From assembly GCA_045106685.1 (NCBI GenBank), contig JBGCFB010000115.1, forward strand, positions 1 to 64,000: 64,000 nucleotides of DNA. The letters are read 5' to 3'. The position numbers were made by a program, and so were the translations under genes. The notes beneath the pieces are model-generated. The model ran no database searches. It was not told the origin of the DNA and saw only the letters and a list, made by a program, of their open reading frames with translations. Positions 8,184-15,659 of this stretch are shown here, piece after piece (positions within the stretch are counted from its first letter, which is position 1; each line of letters starts with the position of its first letter). This DNA comes from JAUIGE01 sp045106685. Lineage in GTDB: Bacteria; Bacteroidota; Bacteroidia; J057.

Positions 8184-9530
8184 ATGATATTTAATTTTCA
8201 TATCAAAAACCTGGGAAGAAAGGCACGCAGCATGTGGGCTCAACTGGAAGGACGCACTACTGCTAAAATAGCAGCAGTGTTTTTGATATTTTTATTTACC
8301 CTGGCCATTTTCGCAGATTTTATAGCAAATGATCGCCCCCTTTATGCGCACTATAACGGAGAGGTGCATTATCCTTTTTTAACTCCTTTGCGCATTGATA
8401 GTGTCTGGAATTATAATGAGGGTAAGTACCAAAAATTCGCTTATAATACTGTCGACTGGCGAAGCCTTCCACTTGAAAGCGTAGTTTGGCCACTGATACC
8501 GTACAGTCCTAATCGATTAGACCCGCACAATCGAAAACCTATTCCTCCAGGGGCTGCCCAGTTTTATGAAACATACTGGGGGGAATTAAAGCCTATTCCA
8601 CGCCGACTGAGGCACTGGCTTGGCACATATACTAATGGGCAAGATGTTCTTGCAGGGCTCATACACGGTGCTCGTATCTCCCTTATGGTGGGGATTTTAT
8701 CGGTCTTAATAGCCTTTTTTATAGGCATCTTTGTAGGATCACTTGCCGGGTTCTATGGCGATACACGTCTCAAAACGTCGAGAGCGCGATACCTTCTCAC
8801 TTTCCTATCGTTGTTTTTTGCATATTTCTATGGATTTTATGTGAGACGCTATACACTTACCGAAGCTGGAGAGGAAGGTGCTTTAGCCTTTCTGGGCGCA
8901 ATAACGGTGAGCTTTCTCTGGGCTTTTACATCTATTTTTTTAGGACAAAAAGTAGGGAAATTCCTTGGAAAAATGGGCGGTTTTTTGGGAAAAGAAATTG
9001 CCTTTCCAATTGACTGGTGGGTCTCCAGGGTGATCGAAATTTTAAGATCAATTCCTGTTATTCTGCTTATAATAGCATTTTCAGTAGTGTTTGGAGGAAG
9101 TGTCGTTTTCGTTATCCTTATTATTGGACTGACTGGTTGGACCGGAGTAGCCCGCCTGATCCGGGCTGAATTTTTTAGAGTGGTCAATTTGGACTACATG
9201 GAAGCCGGGCGTGCCTTGGGTTTTCACGAGCGACGCTTGATTTTTAAACATGCTCTTCCCAATGCGATTGGGCCTGTTTTGGTGTCAATTTCATTTGGAA
9301 TTGCAGGGGCCATTATGGTGGAATCGATGCTGTCTTTCCTCAATATAGGCGTAGGCCCCGATGTCGTTACATGGGGAACCTTACTTCGCAAAGGGCGCAG
9401 TAACTTCGATATGTGGTGGCTGACCGTATTCCCCGGCTTTATGATTTTCCTTACCGTGCTTGCATTCAACCTATTAGGCGAACGCCTGCGCGATGTGCTG
9501 GACCCGAGAGACGAGTTGCATAATTCATGA
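8184..9530 (+). CDS. ABC transporter permease, DppC/OppC family
   Basis: The 448-residue partner of the preceding OppB-like protein. It carries the N-terminal OppC helix (AAVFLIFLFTLAIFADFIAND), a periplasmic segment, and a permease core with the EAA motif DYMEAGRALGFHERRLIFKHALPNA, then ESMLSFLNIGVGP and a C-terminal GERLRDVLDPR, all family hallmarks. An extra stretch around residues 200-275 separates the first core helix from the rest and is longer than in E. coli DppC. The stop codon lies inside an inverted repeat shared with the convergent cobalamin adenosyltransferase gene. The substrate is a peptide or similar small solute by family, not proven. Confidence 0.88.
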   Translation: MIFNFHIKNLGRKARSMWAQLEGRTTAKIAAVFLIFLFTLAIFADFIANDRPLYAHYNGEVHYPFLTPLRIDSVWNYNEGKYQKFAYNTVDWRSLPLESVVWPLIPYSPNRLDPHNRKPIPPGAAQFYETYWGELKPIPRRLRHWLGTYTNGQDVLAGLIHGARISLMVGILSVLIAFFIGIFVGSLAGFYGDTRLKTSRARYLLTFLSLFFAYFYGFYVRRYTLTEAGEEGALAFLGAITVSFLWAFTSIFLGQKVGKFLGKMGGFLGKEIAFPIDWWVSRVIEILRSIPVILLIIAFSVVFGGSVVFVILIIGLTGWTGVARLIRAEFFRVVNLDYMEAGRALGFHERRLIFKHALPNAIGPVLVSISFGIAGAIMVESMLSFLNIGVGPDVVTWGTLLRKGRSNFDMWWLTVFPGFMIFLTVLAFNLLGERLRDVLDPRDELHNS

Positions 9531-9620
9531 GTACATGAAATCCGAAAGCAGAGTAGAGAGATTTGAAGTATTGTGAACACCTCTGATTTCTGATCTCATG
9601 TATGCTGCACTCATGTACTC
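9529..9620. repeat. Inverted repeat spanning the stops of two convergent genes
   Basis: GAGTACATGA at 9529-9538 pairs with TCATGTACTC at 9611-9620. Both stop codons (9530 on plus, 9611 on minus) fall within the arms. The spacer has further short matches (TGATCTCATG). It is probably a bidirectional terminator or a REP-like insertion that fixed the ends of both reading frames. Confidence 0.65.
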
Positions 9621-10156
9621 TTCCATACAATCTCCTCCGAACCCGTCTCGCTACTCGCTTTTCTAGCAAGCACAAATAGCCAGTCACTCAGCCTGTTCAG
9701 GTACCGAACGATATTAGCGTCTACGTCTACATTTGAAGCGAGCTCGACGACGCGACGTTCTGCTCTGCGGCAAACACAGCGCGCGATATGGGCCTGTGCA
9801 TTGGCAGGATGCCCTCCGGGAAGAACGAAGTTGGTGAGAGGAGGAAGATGCTCTTCCATCTCATCAATCGATGTTTCCAGAACCTCAATTCCTTCAGGGC
9901 TAAAATCAGGCAGCTTGAAAGCCGATTTCGATGGATCATTAGCAAGATGTGACCCAAGCGTAAATAGGCGGTCTTGAATGCCGCGAAGCAGAGGAATATG
10001 CTTATTTAGGGAGGGGAATGTGCTCATATAGCCTATATGACTATTAAGTTCGTCCACTGTGCCGTAAGCCTCGATACGTAAATCGTACTTTGGTACACGT
10101 GTTCCACCAAGTAAGCCCGTTTCTCCTGAATCGCCTTTTTTTGTATAGATTTTCAT
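9611..10156 (-). CDS. Cob(I)yrinic acid a,c-diamide / ATP:cob(I)alamin adenosyltransferase, PduO type
   Basis: The 181-residue cytoplasmic enzyme transfers the adenosyl group of ATP to cob(I)alamin, making coenzyme B12. The N-terminal nucleotide motif TKKGDSGETGLLGG is clear, followed by YGTVDELNSHIG, and the C-terminal half has CRRAERRVVEL (RxxER) and NRLSDWLFVLAR. The frame stays open upstream to 10354, but that part overlaps the divergent gene and has no family match. The ATG at 10156 (MKIYTKKGD) is the normal start. It implies use of salvaged or made B12, for example by methylmalonyl-CoA mutase or class II ribonucleotide reductase. Confidence 0.93.
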   Translation of the reverse strand: MKIYTKKGDSGETGLLGGTRVPKYDLRIEAYGTVDELNSHIGYMSTFPSLNKHIPLLRGIQDRLFTLGSHLANDPSKSAFKLPDFSPEGIEVLETSIDEMEEHLPPLTNFVLPGGHPANAQAHIARCVCRRAERRVVELASNVDVDANIVRYLNRLSDWLFVLARKASSETGSEEIVWKST

Positions 10157-10215
10157 AAATTCACTTTCGTAATGCGCAGTTAACTGCAAAGATGCGCATG
10201 TTGTTAAAAAACCGC

Positions 10216-10223
10216 TATCTTTG
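10216..10223 (+). promoter_or_regulatory. -7 promoter box TATCTTTG
   Basis: The octamer matches the Bacteroidota -7 consensus TAnnTTTG and lies 38 bases before the start of the oxoamine synthase gene. No good TTG was seen at the expected -33 spacing. Confidence 0.5.
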
Positions 10224-10261
10224 CGGGCTAATTGTTCGGCTAAAAAACAGGAATATTGCCA

Positions 10262-11524
10262 ATGGCACATACACACGACCTTTTCGACAAGATAGACAAG
10301 ATGATGGCAACCGATCTCGGCCAGTGGGCTGATATTGGTCCAGGCTACTTCCACTTCCCTAAACTAGAGGGCGATGTCGCTCCTCGCATGAAGTTTGGTG
10401 GCAAGGAAATGCTCAACTGGTCTATCAATAGCTATCTCGGTTTGGCAAACCATCCCGAGATTAGAAAAATTGACGGCGAAGCTGCTGCTGATTACGGTTT
10501 GGCTTACCCTATGGGCTCTCGTATGCTCACAGGTAACACCGATGTTCATGAGCAGTTTGAAAAAAGCGCCGCTGAGTTTATGGATAAGGAATCTACATAC
10601 CTGCTCAACTTCGGTTATCAGGGTTGTGTTTCTATTATTCACAGTCTTGCTGGCCCTCGCGATGTGATCGTTTATGATCAGCTTTCACACGCGTGTATTA
10701 TGGACGGTATGGTATTGAGTCGCGCAAAGCGTCTTGTCTATGCCCACAATAACATGGACCAGTTTGAGAAGCGTCTTCAGCGCGCTGAGAAAATCGTAGC
10801 CGAAACAGGTGGCGGTATTCTCGTGATTACTGAAGGTGTTTTCGGAATGAAAGGAACCCTTGGCAAGCTTGATGATATCGTAGCATTTAAAGACCGTTAC
10901 AACTTCCGCCTCTTTGTGGATGATGCTCACGGCTTCGGTGTTATGGGTAAAACTGGCCAGGGTACAGGTGAGCACTTCGGTGTTCAGGATAAAATTGACG
11001 TGCTATTCTGCACATTCGCCAAGAGTATGGCGGGCTTCGGAGCTTTTGTTGCTGGTGATGAAAAAGTAGTGAAGTTTCTTCGCTATAATATGCGTTCGCA
11101 GATTTATGCGAAATCGCTATGTATGCCAATGACAGTAGGAGCTGTGAAGCGCCTGGAGATGCTTCGCACCATGCCTGAGCTACGCGAGAACCTTTGGCAT
11201 GTAGTGAACTACTTGCAAGCCGGTCTTCGTAAGCGCGGTTTTGATATCGGTAATCCAGAGTCGCCCGTGACACCTGTCTTTATGAAAGGTGGTGCTAAGG
11301 AAGCTGCTGGAGTGATCATGGATCTTCGTGAGAATTACAACATTTTTGTATCGGTTGTAACCTACCCAGTAGTGGAGCGCGGAGTGATTATGCTACGTAT
11401 GATTCCTACTGCCATGCACACTGAAGCCGATGTTGAAGAGACTTTGGACGCTTTTGAGGCAGTCCGAACCAAAATTGAGCAAGGTGTTTACCTAAAAATG
11501 GAGCTTGGAGCCCTTCAAGTTTAA
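10262..11524 (+). CDS. PLP-dependent alpha-oxoamine synthase (serine palmitoyltransferase / KBL / CFAT-like)
   Basis: The 420-residue enzyme condenses an amino acid with an acyl thioester, with decarboxylation. It is a fold-type I PLP enzyme: SINSYLGLANHP near the N-terminus, YDQLSHACIMDG, then LFVDDAHGFGVMG (the Asp binding the pyridine nitrogen) and TFAKSMAGFGAF, where the Lys should hold PLP. Bacteroidota use close homologues for sphingolipid (serine palmitoyltransferase) or sulfonolipid (cysteate acyltransferase) synthesis, and these cannot be told apart by eye. Start: a TTG at 10256 is possible, but the ATG at 10262 is preferred. A -7 box lies upstream. Confidence 0.85.
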   Translation: MAHTHDLFDKIDKMMATDLGQWADIGPGYFHFPKLEGDVAPRMKFGGKEMLNWSINSYLGLANHPEIRKIDGEAAADYGLAYPMGSRMLTGNTDVHEQFEKSAAEFMDKESTYLLNFGYQGCVSIIHSLAGPRDVIVYDQLSHACIMDGMVLSRAKRLVYAHNNMDQFEKRLQRAEKIVAETGGGILVITEGVFGMKGTLGKLDDIVAFKDRYNFRLFVDDAHGFGVMGKTGQGTGEHFGVQDKIDVLFCTFAKSMAGFGAFVAGDEKVVKFLRYNMRSQIYAKSLCMPMTVGAVKRLEMLRTMPELRENLWHVVNYLQAGLRKRGFDIGNPESPVTPVFMKGGAKEAAGVIMDLRENYNIFVSVVTYPVVERGVIMLRMIPTAMHTEADVEETLDAFEAVRTKIEQGVYLKMELGALQV

Positions 11525-11657
11525 TTTTAATGAAAAAAAAACGGGTCATGTGTTGCAAATTGCGCAGCGCATGGCTTTTTTTACGCCCTGAACGATCTTT
11601 CTAACACATAACGCAATTTCTTTTACCTTTTACACACCTTAAGATATATCTACTATC

Positions 11658-11837
11658 ATGGACAAATTCAACGAACTTAAAGGCATCATCGTGAACATTG
11701 AGGATGACTTCAACAAGTTTTACGACAAGAAGAACAAAGCTGCTGGTACACGTGCGCGTAAAGCCATGCAGGATCTACGTAACCTCGCACAAGATATCCG
11801 CAAGGAAATCCAGGAGATCAAAAATGCCGACGAATAG
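11658..11837 (+). CDS. Histone H1-like protein Hc1 family, 59 residues
   Basis: A short lysine-rich helical protein starts with MDKFNELKGIIVNIEDDF and continues with FYDKKNKAAGTRARKAMQDL, then LAQDIRKEIQEIKN. This closely fits the small Bacteroidota proteins annotated as histone H1/Hc1. They are thought to bind DNA non-specifically and shape the nucleoid. The gene is too short for common length cut-offs. It is followed 17 bases later by a strong terminator, so it ends its own transcript. Confidence 0.88.
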   Translation: MDKFNELKGIIVNIEDDFNKFYDKKNKAAGTRARKAMQDLRNLAQDIRKEIQEIKNADE

Positions 11838-11854
11838 GCCTTTCGATTTCTTTA

Positions 11855-11911
11855 ATATACAAAAAGGCTATCTCGTATGAGATAGCCTTTTTGTATATAT
11901 AATGTTTTTTT
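11855..11911 (+). terminator. Rho-independent terminator of the histone-like gene
   Basis: A perfect 20-base-pair stem (11855-11874 with 11879-11898) has a GTAT loop and is followed by TTTTTTT at about 11904-11911. It is the clearest intrinsic terminator in the window. Confidence 0.95.
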
Positions 11912-11952
11912 GTGTTAGAAAGAATCGAGGACTAAGAACACCCCGAACCTAA

Positions 11953-12042
11953 AAGTCTTTGCTGTTTGATCTTCTGCCTTCGATGTTCGACCTGATTTTT
12001 AAAAGGCGAGGATCGAGCATCAAGGATCGAGCATCGAAGACG
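11953..12042. repeat. Intergenic inverted repeat, family with 41130-41208
   Basis: The left end AAGTCTTTGCTGTTTGATCT (plus one more T) is identical in both copies. Inside, CTTCGATG (11978-11985) pairs with CATCGAAG (12032-12039), and GATCGAGCAT is repeated twice. It sits between two convergent genes. Confidence 0.75.
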
Positions 12043-12045
12043 AGT

Positions 12046-12963
12046 CTATCGGCTCACCACCAAAGACTCGCGCGCTTTCTCCCAGGCATTCGCCAAGCGC
12101 GCCTGAAGCGCTTCGCTAGCCACCACGAGCGGCAAGCGTACATTGCCCTCGCATACACCTTGCAGTACAAGCGAATGCTTTACGCCTGCCGGATTTCCCT
12201 CATCGAAGTGCATGTTCATGATATCAAGCCATGTATAATGCAGCTTGCGTGCTTCCTCCATCCTTGCTTTTCCCGCCAAGTCGATAATATCACTAAAAGC
12301 CTTAGGTAAGGCATTAGCTGCGACGGAGATGACTCCGTCGAATCCGACGGCCATTTGGCTCATGCCAAGCATGTCATCGCCTGACATGATACTGAACGAG
12401 GTCTCAAGGCCCATATTGGCACGAAGCTTCACCAGTTCCATGCATTGAGCCATGCTGTCAAAGGCTTCCTTAACCGCGACGATATTCTCAAAATCGGCTG
12501 CAAGCCTAAGCGTAGTTGCCGGAAGCATATTGATCGCCGTACGACCCGGAACATTATAAAGAATGATATCGGTATTCACAGCCTCCGCAAGACGCGCGTA
12601 GTGCTGGTAGAGACCTTCCTGGTGAGGCTTATTATAGTATGGAGTAACAGATAGAAAAGCATCGGGCTTAAACTCCTGTTCGATTTCTAGCGCATATTCA
12701 ATAAGCGCAGCAGTATTATTTCCACCCATTCCAATAACAAGGGGAAGCTTCCCTGCATTCTCTTCAACAATAACTTCAAGGACTTTTTTCTTCTCATCGC
12801 GACTCATGGTCGCTGGTTCGCCCGTAGTGCCAAGCGCTACTAAAAACTGAACACCGCCATCGGTAACGTATTTCACCAAGCGACGCAATGCAGTGAAGTC
12901 GATATCTCCTGTCTGCGTGAATGGCGTAACCAATGCAACACCAGTCCCTGAAAATTTTGTCAT
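12046..12963 (-). CDS. dapA: 4-hydroxy-tetrahydrodipicolinate synthase
   Basis: The 305-residue aldolase condenses pyruvate with aspartate semialdehyde, the first committed step to lysine and meso-diaminopimelate. Key residues are in place: GTTGE (Thr45, Thr46), the active-site Tyr136 in LYNVPGR, Arg141, and the Schiff-base Lys165 in VAVKEA. It is the last gene of a three-gene unit with ligA and a DUF6913 protein; its ATG overlaps the preceding stop by 4 bases, so translation is probably coupled. Confidence 0.96.
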   Translation of the reverse strand: MTKFSGTGVALVTPFTQTGDIDFTALRRLVKYVTDGGVQFLVALGTTGEPATMSRDEKKKVLEVIVEENAGKLPLVIGMGGNNTAALIEYALEIEQEFKPDAFLSVTPYYNKPHQEGLYQHYARLAEAVNTDIILYNVPGRTAINMLPATTLRLAADFENIVAVKEAFDSMAQCMELVKLRANMGLETSFSIMSGDDMLGMSQMAVGFDGVISVAANALPKAFSDIIDLAGKARMEEARKLHYTWLDIMNMHFDEGNPAGVKHSLVLQGVCEGNVRLPLVVASEALQARLANAWEKARESLVVSR

Positions 12964-13520
12964 TTTTCGAGCATTTTAAGGTAAAAATCAAATTGATCCA
13001 GCATGGCTGGAACCTTCTGGCCATTTTCTGGCAGCGAAAGCATCAACTCATAGCACGCTTCCTGGCCTTCTACATAGACACCTGTGCGGGTGCGTGCATT
13101 GGCGAGGCGACAGAGGTATTGAGCTGTTGGATTATTAGAATTGTCAAAATTCATCAAAATATCCATCTCTGTCTGAGCGAATTTACTCTCCACATCGGTA
13201 GTAGGAAGGCCCAGCCAGTTGAGTTTTTCTGGATTGATGAAAACGCCATTTGAAAGATTTGTAAAAATCGGCGTTGACTTTTTTATGAAGTTCAATTCAA
13301 CCAGGAATACATCTTTCTTAGCCTTTTTCAGCTGATTGACATATTGCGTGAGGCGACCTTTGTCCTTTTCATTGATATCCTGCACATTGACAATAAACCC
13401 GACCCTTTTGGCCTGGTCTATATCAACAAAGTCATGGTTTACACGGCTCAATGATTTGGTACTCGCCTGCTTGAGGCGTCTCCTGGTGAGAATTGATTTT
13501 ACGCGGCTTATCAAGCTCAT
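12960..13520 (-). CDS. DUF6913 family protein
   Basis: The 186-residue soluble protein of unknown function matches, from memory, a Bacteroidota-specific family (DUF6913) that is usually found beside ligA and dapA. It has a basic N-terminus (RVKSILTRRRLKQAS), a central KKAKKDVFLVELNF strand, and a C-terminal half with ANARTRTGVYVEGQ and a QFDFYLKML end. There is no signal peptide or membrane segment. It overlaps ligA by 4 bases upstream and dapA by 4 bases downstream, so all three are likely made from one transcript. Confidence 0.8.
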   Translation of the reverse strand: MSLISRVKSILTRRRLKQASTKSLSRVNHDFVDIDQAKRVGFIVNVQDINEKDKGRLTQYVNQLKKAKKDVFLVELNFIKKSTPIFTNLSNGVFINPEKLNWLGLPTTDVESKFAQTEMDILMNFDNSNNPTAQYLCRLANARTRTGVYVEGQEACYELMLSLPENGQKVPAMLDQFDFYLKMLEK

Positions 13521-15511
13521 ATGATCATTTGTCGGAATTCGTCTTCACTGAGCACCGAAATGTCCAGCTTTTCTGCTTTGGCAATTTTAGAAGGCCCCGC
13601 ATTCTCGCCCGCTAGTAAAAAACTTGTTTTACTTGATAGGGAGCTTTTGATTGCTCCTCCCATATGTTCTACAAGTTCTTTTAGTTCGTTTCTTCCAAAA
13701 TGCTCAAAAACGCCGGAAATTACGAAACTTTTGCCTGCTAATAGGGATGAAGCACCTTCTTCTTTTTCTTTCGCAAAATGTAAGCCAGCTTTTTGCATCC
13801 GTTCGATGACGGCTAGCTGAGCGGGATCATCCAGATATTGCCTCAAACTCGCTGCAATGCGCTTTCCTATGTCCGGGGCAGCGGCGATTGTTTCTTCATC
13901 GGCAGCTTGCATCGCTTCAATAGTATAAAAATGCCGGACAAGTTTTTTTGCCACCGTTTGTCCTACGTAGCGAATACCGAGCCCAAACAAGACCTTTTCA
14001 AAAGGCTTTTCTTTACTCGCTTCAATACCTGCCAGAAGATTGTTTACCGATAGCTCCGCAAAACGCTCAAGCTCGATCAGGCGATCATAATCGAGGTCAT
14101 ACAAGTCCGCAGGGGTTGTTACGAGTCCGGCGTCTACCAACTGATTGGCACCTTCGGTTCCGAGGCCATCGATATCCATCGCGTTACGTGACGCAAAGTG
14201 CTGGATGCGACCTTTTACCTGCGGAGGACAATGGTCGATATTGGGACAAAAATGATTGACTTCGCCTTCAGGTCGGATAAGATCGGTGCTGCAAGCCGGA
14301 CAAGCTGTTATAAATTCAATTGGAACCGAATCGCCTTTGCGGCTTTCCTCCTGTACCTTGGTGATCTTGGGAATAATTTCGCCGCCTTTTTCGATCAAAA
14401 CGGTATCACCAGCATGTAAGCCCAAACGCTCGATCTCATCAGCATTATGGATCGAAGCGCGCTTCACGGTCGTGCCGGCCAGATCTACAGGTTCCAGTTC
14501 TGCCACAGGCGTAATCTTTCCTGTACGACCAACCTGATAGGTCACACCGAGCAATTGAGTTGCTGCGGCTTCTGCTTTGTATTTATAGGCAATAGCCCAG
14601 CGTGGAGCTTTTGATGTCGTGCCCATTTCATCGCGAAGATCAAGTTCATTCACTTTGATCACGATACCATCAATTTCATAATTTAGGCTGTGGCGTTTCG
14701 CTTCCCATTCTTCCAGATACTTTAATACATCCTCCATGCTAGAACAAACTGTATCCGAGCCACTGAGCTTAAATCCCCATTTCTGGAGCAATCGCATCTG
14801 CGCTTCGCCGGTAGTCGCAGTTAGGTCTTGCTCATACAGATCAAAAGCAATGAAGCTAAGTTTCCGCTGTGCTACCTGAGCTGAGTCCTGCAGTTTGAGT
14901 GAACCAGCAGCGGTATTGCGTGGATTCTTATATAAAGGCTCGTCCGCTTCCGCGCGCTTGGCATTCATCGCCTCAAAATCATCTTTATAGATCACCACCT
15001 CACCACGAACTTCGATATAAGCTGGAGGATTTGGCGTATTGAGGCGAAGTGGAATGGTGCGAATGGTTTTGACATTGGCGGTTACTTCGTCGCCTTGCGT
15101 GCCATCACCACGAGTTACAGCGCGTGTGAGCAGGCCATTTTCGTAGTGAAGACTCATGGAAGCTCCGTCGAATTTATGTTCCAAAAGGTAGGTATAGGCT
15201 CGTCCGCCCGTCAGTTTTTCTACCTGCTCATCAAAATCGGTAAGCTCCTCCTGGTTGTAGCTGTTGGCGAGGCTCATCATGCGTCGCTGGTGCACGAACG
15301 TGACAAAGTCCTTCGTGACAGCGCCGCCCACACGAAGGGTAGGGGAGTCGGGATGCCGCAGCGTGGGATGTTGCTCTTCGAGTGTTTCCAGTTCTTTCAA
15401 CTTCATATCAAAGTCAAAATCAGAAATGGAAGGCTCAGCCAACACATAATAGCGATAGTTATGCTCCTTTAGCTCGGCAGTCAGGCTGTCAATACGTTGT
15501 TTTTCAGACAT
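13517..15511 (-). CDS. ligA: NAD-dependent DNA ligase LigA
   Basis: The 664-residue ligase seals nicks in DNA using NAD+. The adenylated Lys113 sits in EHKFDG. The order of domains is the Ia domain with YRYYVLAEPSISD, the adenylation domain, the OB fold, a four-cysteine zinc finger (CPAC...FCPNIDHCPP, about residues 405-430), helix-hairpin-helix repeats, and a C-terminal BRCT domain (about 590-664, GKSFVISGVFEHFGRNEL). Length is normal. It is first in the unit with the DUF6913 gene and dapA. Confidence 0.97.
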   Translation of the reverse strand: MSEKQRIDSLTAELKEHNYRYYVLAEPSISDFDFDMKLKELETLEEQHPTLRHPDSPTLRVGGAVTKDFVTFVHQRRMMSLANSYNQEELTDFDEQVEKLTGGRAYTYLLEHKFDGASMSLHYENGLLTRAVTRGDGTQGDEVTANVKTIRTIPLRLNTPNPPAYIEVRGEVVIYKDDFEAMNAKRAEADEPLYKNPRNTAAGSLKLQDSAQVAQRKLSFIAFDLYEQDLTATTGEAQMRLLQKWGFKLSGSDTVCSSMEDVLKYLEEWEAKRHSLNYEIDGIVIKVNELDLRDEMGTTSKAPRWAIAYKYKAEAAATQLLGVTYQVGRTGKITPVAELEPVDLAGTTVKRASIHNADEIERLGLHAGDTVLIEKGGEIIPKITKVQEESRKGDSVPIEFITACPACSTDLIRPEGEVNHFCPNIDHCPPQVKGRIQHFASRNAMDIDGLGTEGANQLVDAGLVTTPADLYDLDYDRLIELERFAELSVNNLLAGIEASKEKPFEKVLFGLGIRYVGQTVAKKLVRHFYTIEAMQAADEETIAAAPDIGKRIAASLRQYLDDPAQLAVIERMQKAGLHFAKEKEEGASSLLAGKSFVISGVFEHFGRNELKELVEHMGGAIKSSLSSKTSFLLAGENAGPSKIAKAEKLDISVLSEDEFRQMII

Positions 15512-15520
15512 GGGTCATGC

Positions 15521-15645
15521 GTAGATTTTGCATTAGCAAATCTACGGAATGCCTGTTGAACAATTTGCAATGAACAATGGATAATTATTCATTAGTCATG
15601 TTTCATGAGGGAAGCCTTAGCCAATGATGACTAATTATTAATGAT
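15521..15645. repeat. Intergenic dyads upstream of ligA
   Basis: Two nested dyads occupy the gap: GTAGATTT (15521-15528) with AAATCTAC (15538-15545), and ATTAGTCAT (15591-15599) with ATGACTAAT (15627-15635). The first dyad contains TAGATTTG on the minus strand, which also fits the -7 box TAnnTTTG for ligA, so repeat and promoter cannot be separated here. Confidence 0.55.
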
Positions 15646-15659
15646 CAAATGAAAAATCC

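Noticed and set aside
10157..10354. 66-residue N-terminal extension of the cobalamin adenosyltransferase
   Set aside because: It overlaps the divergent oxoamine synthase gene and its -7 box, and the family starts at MKIYTKKGD.
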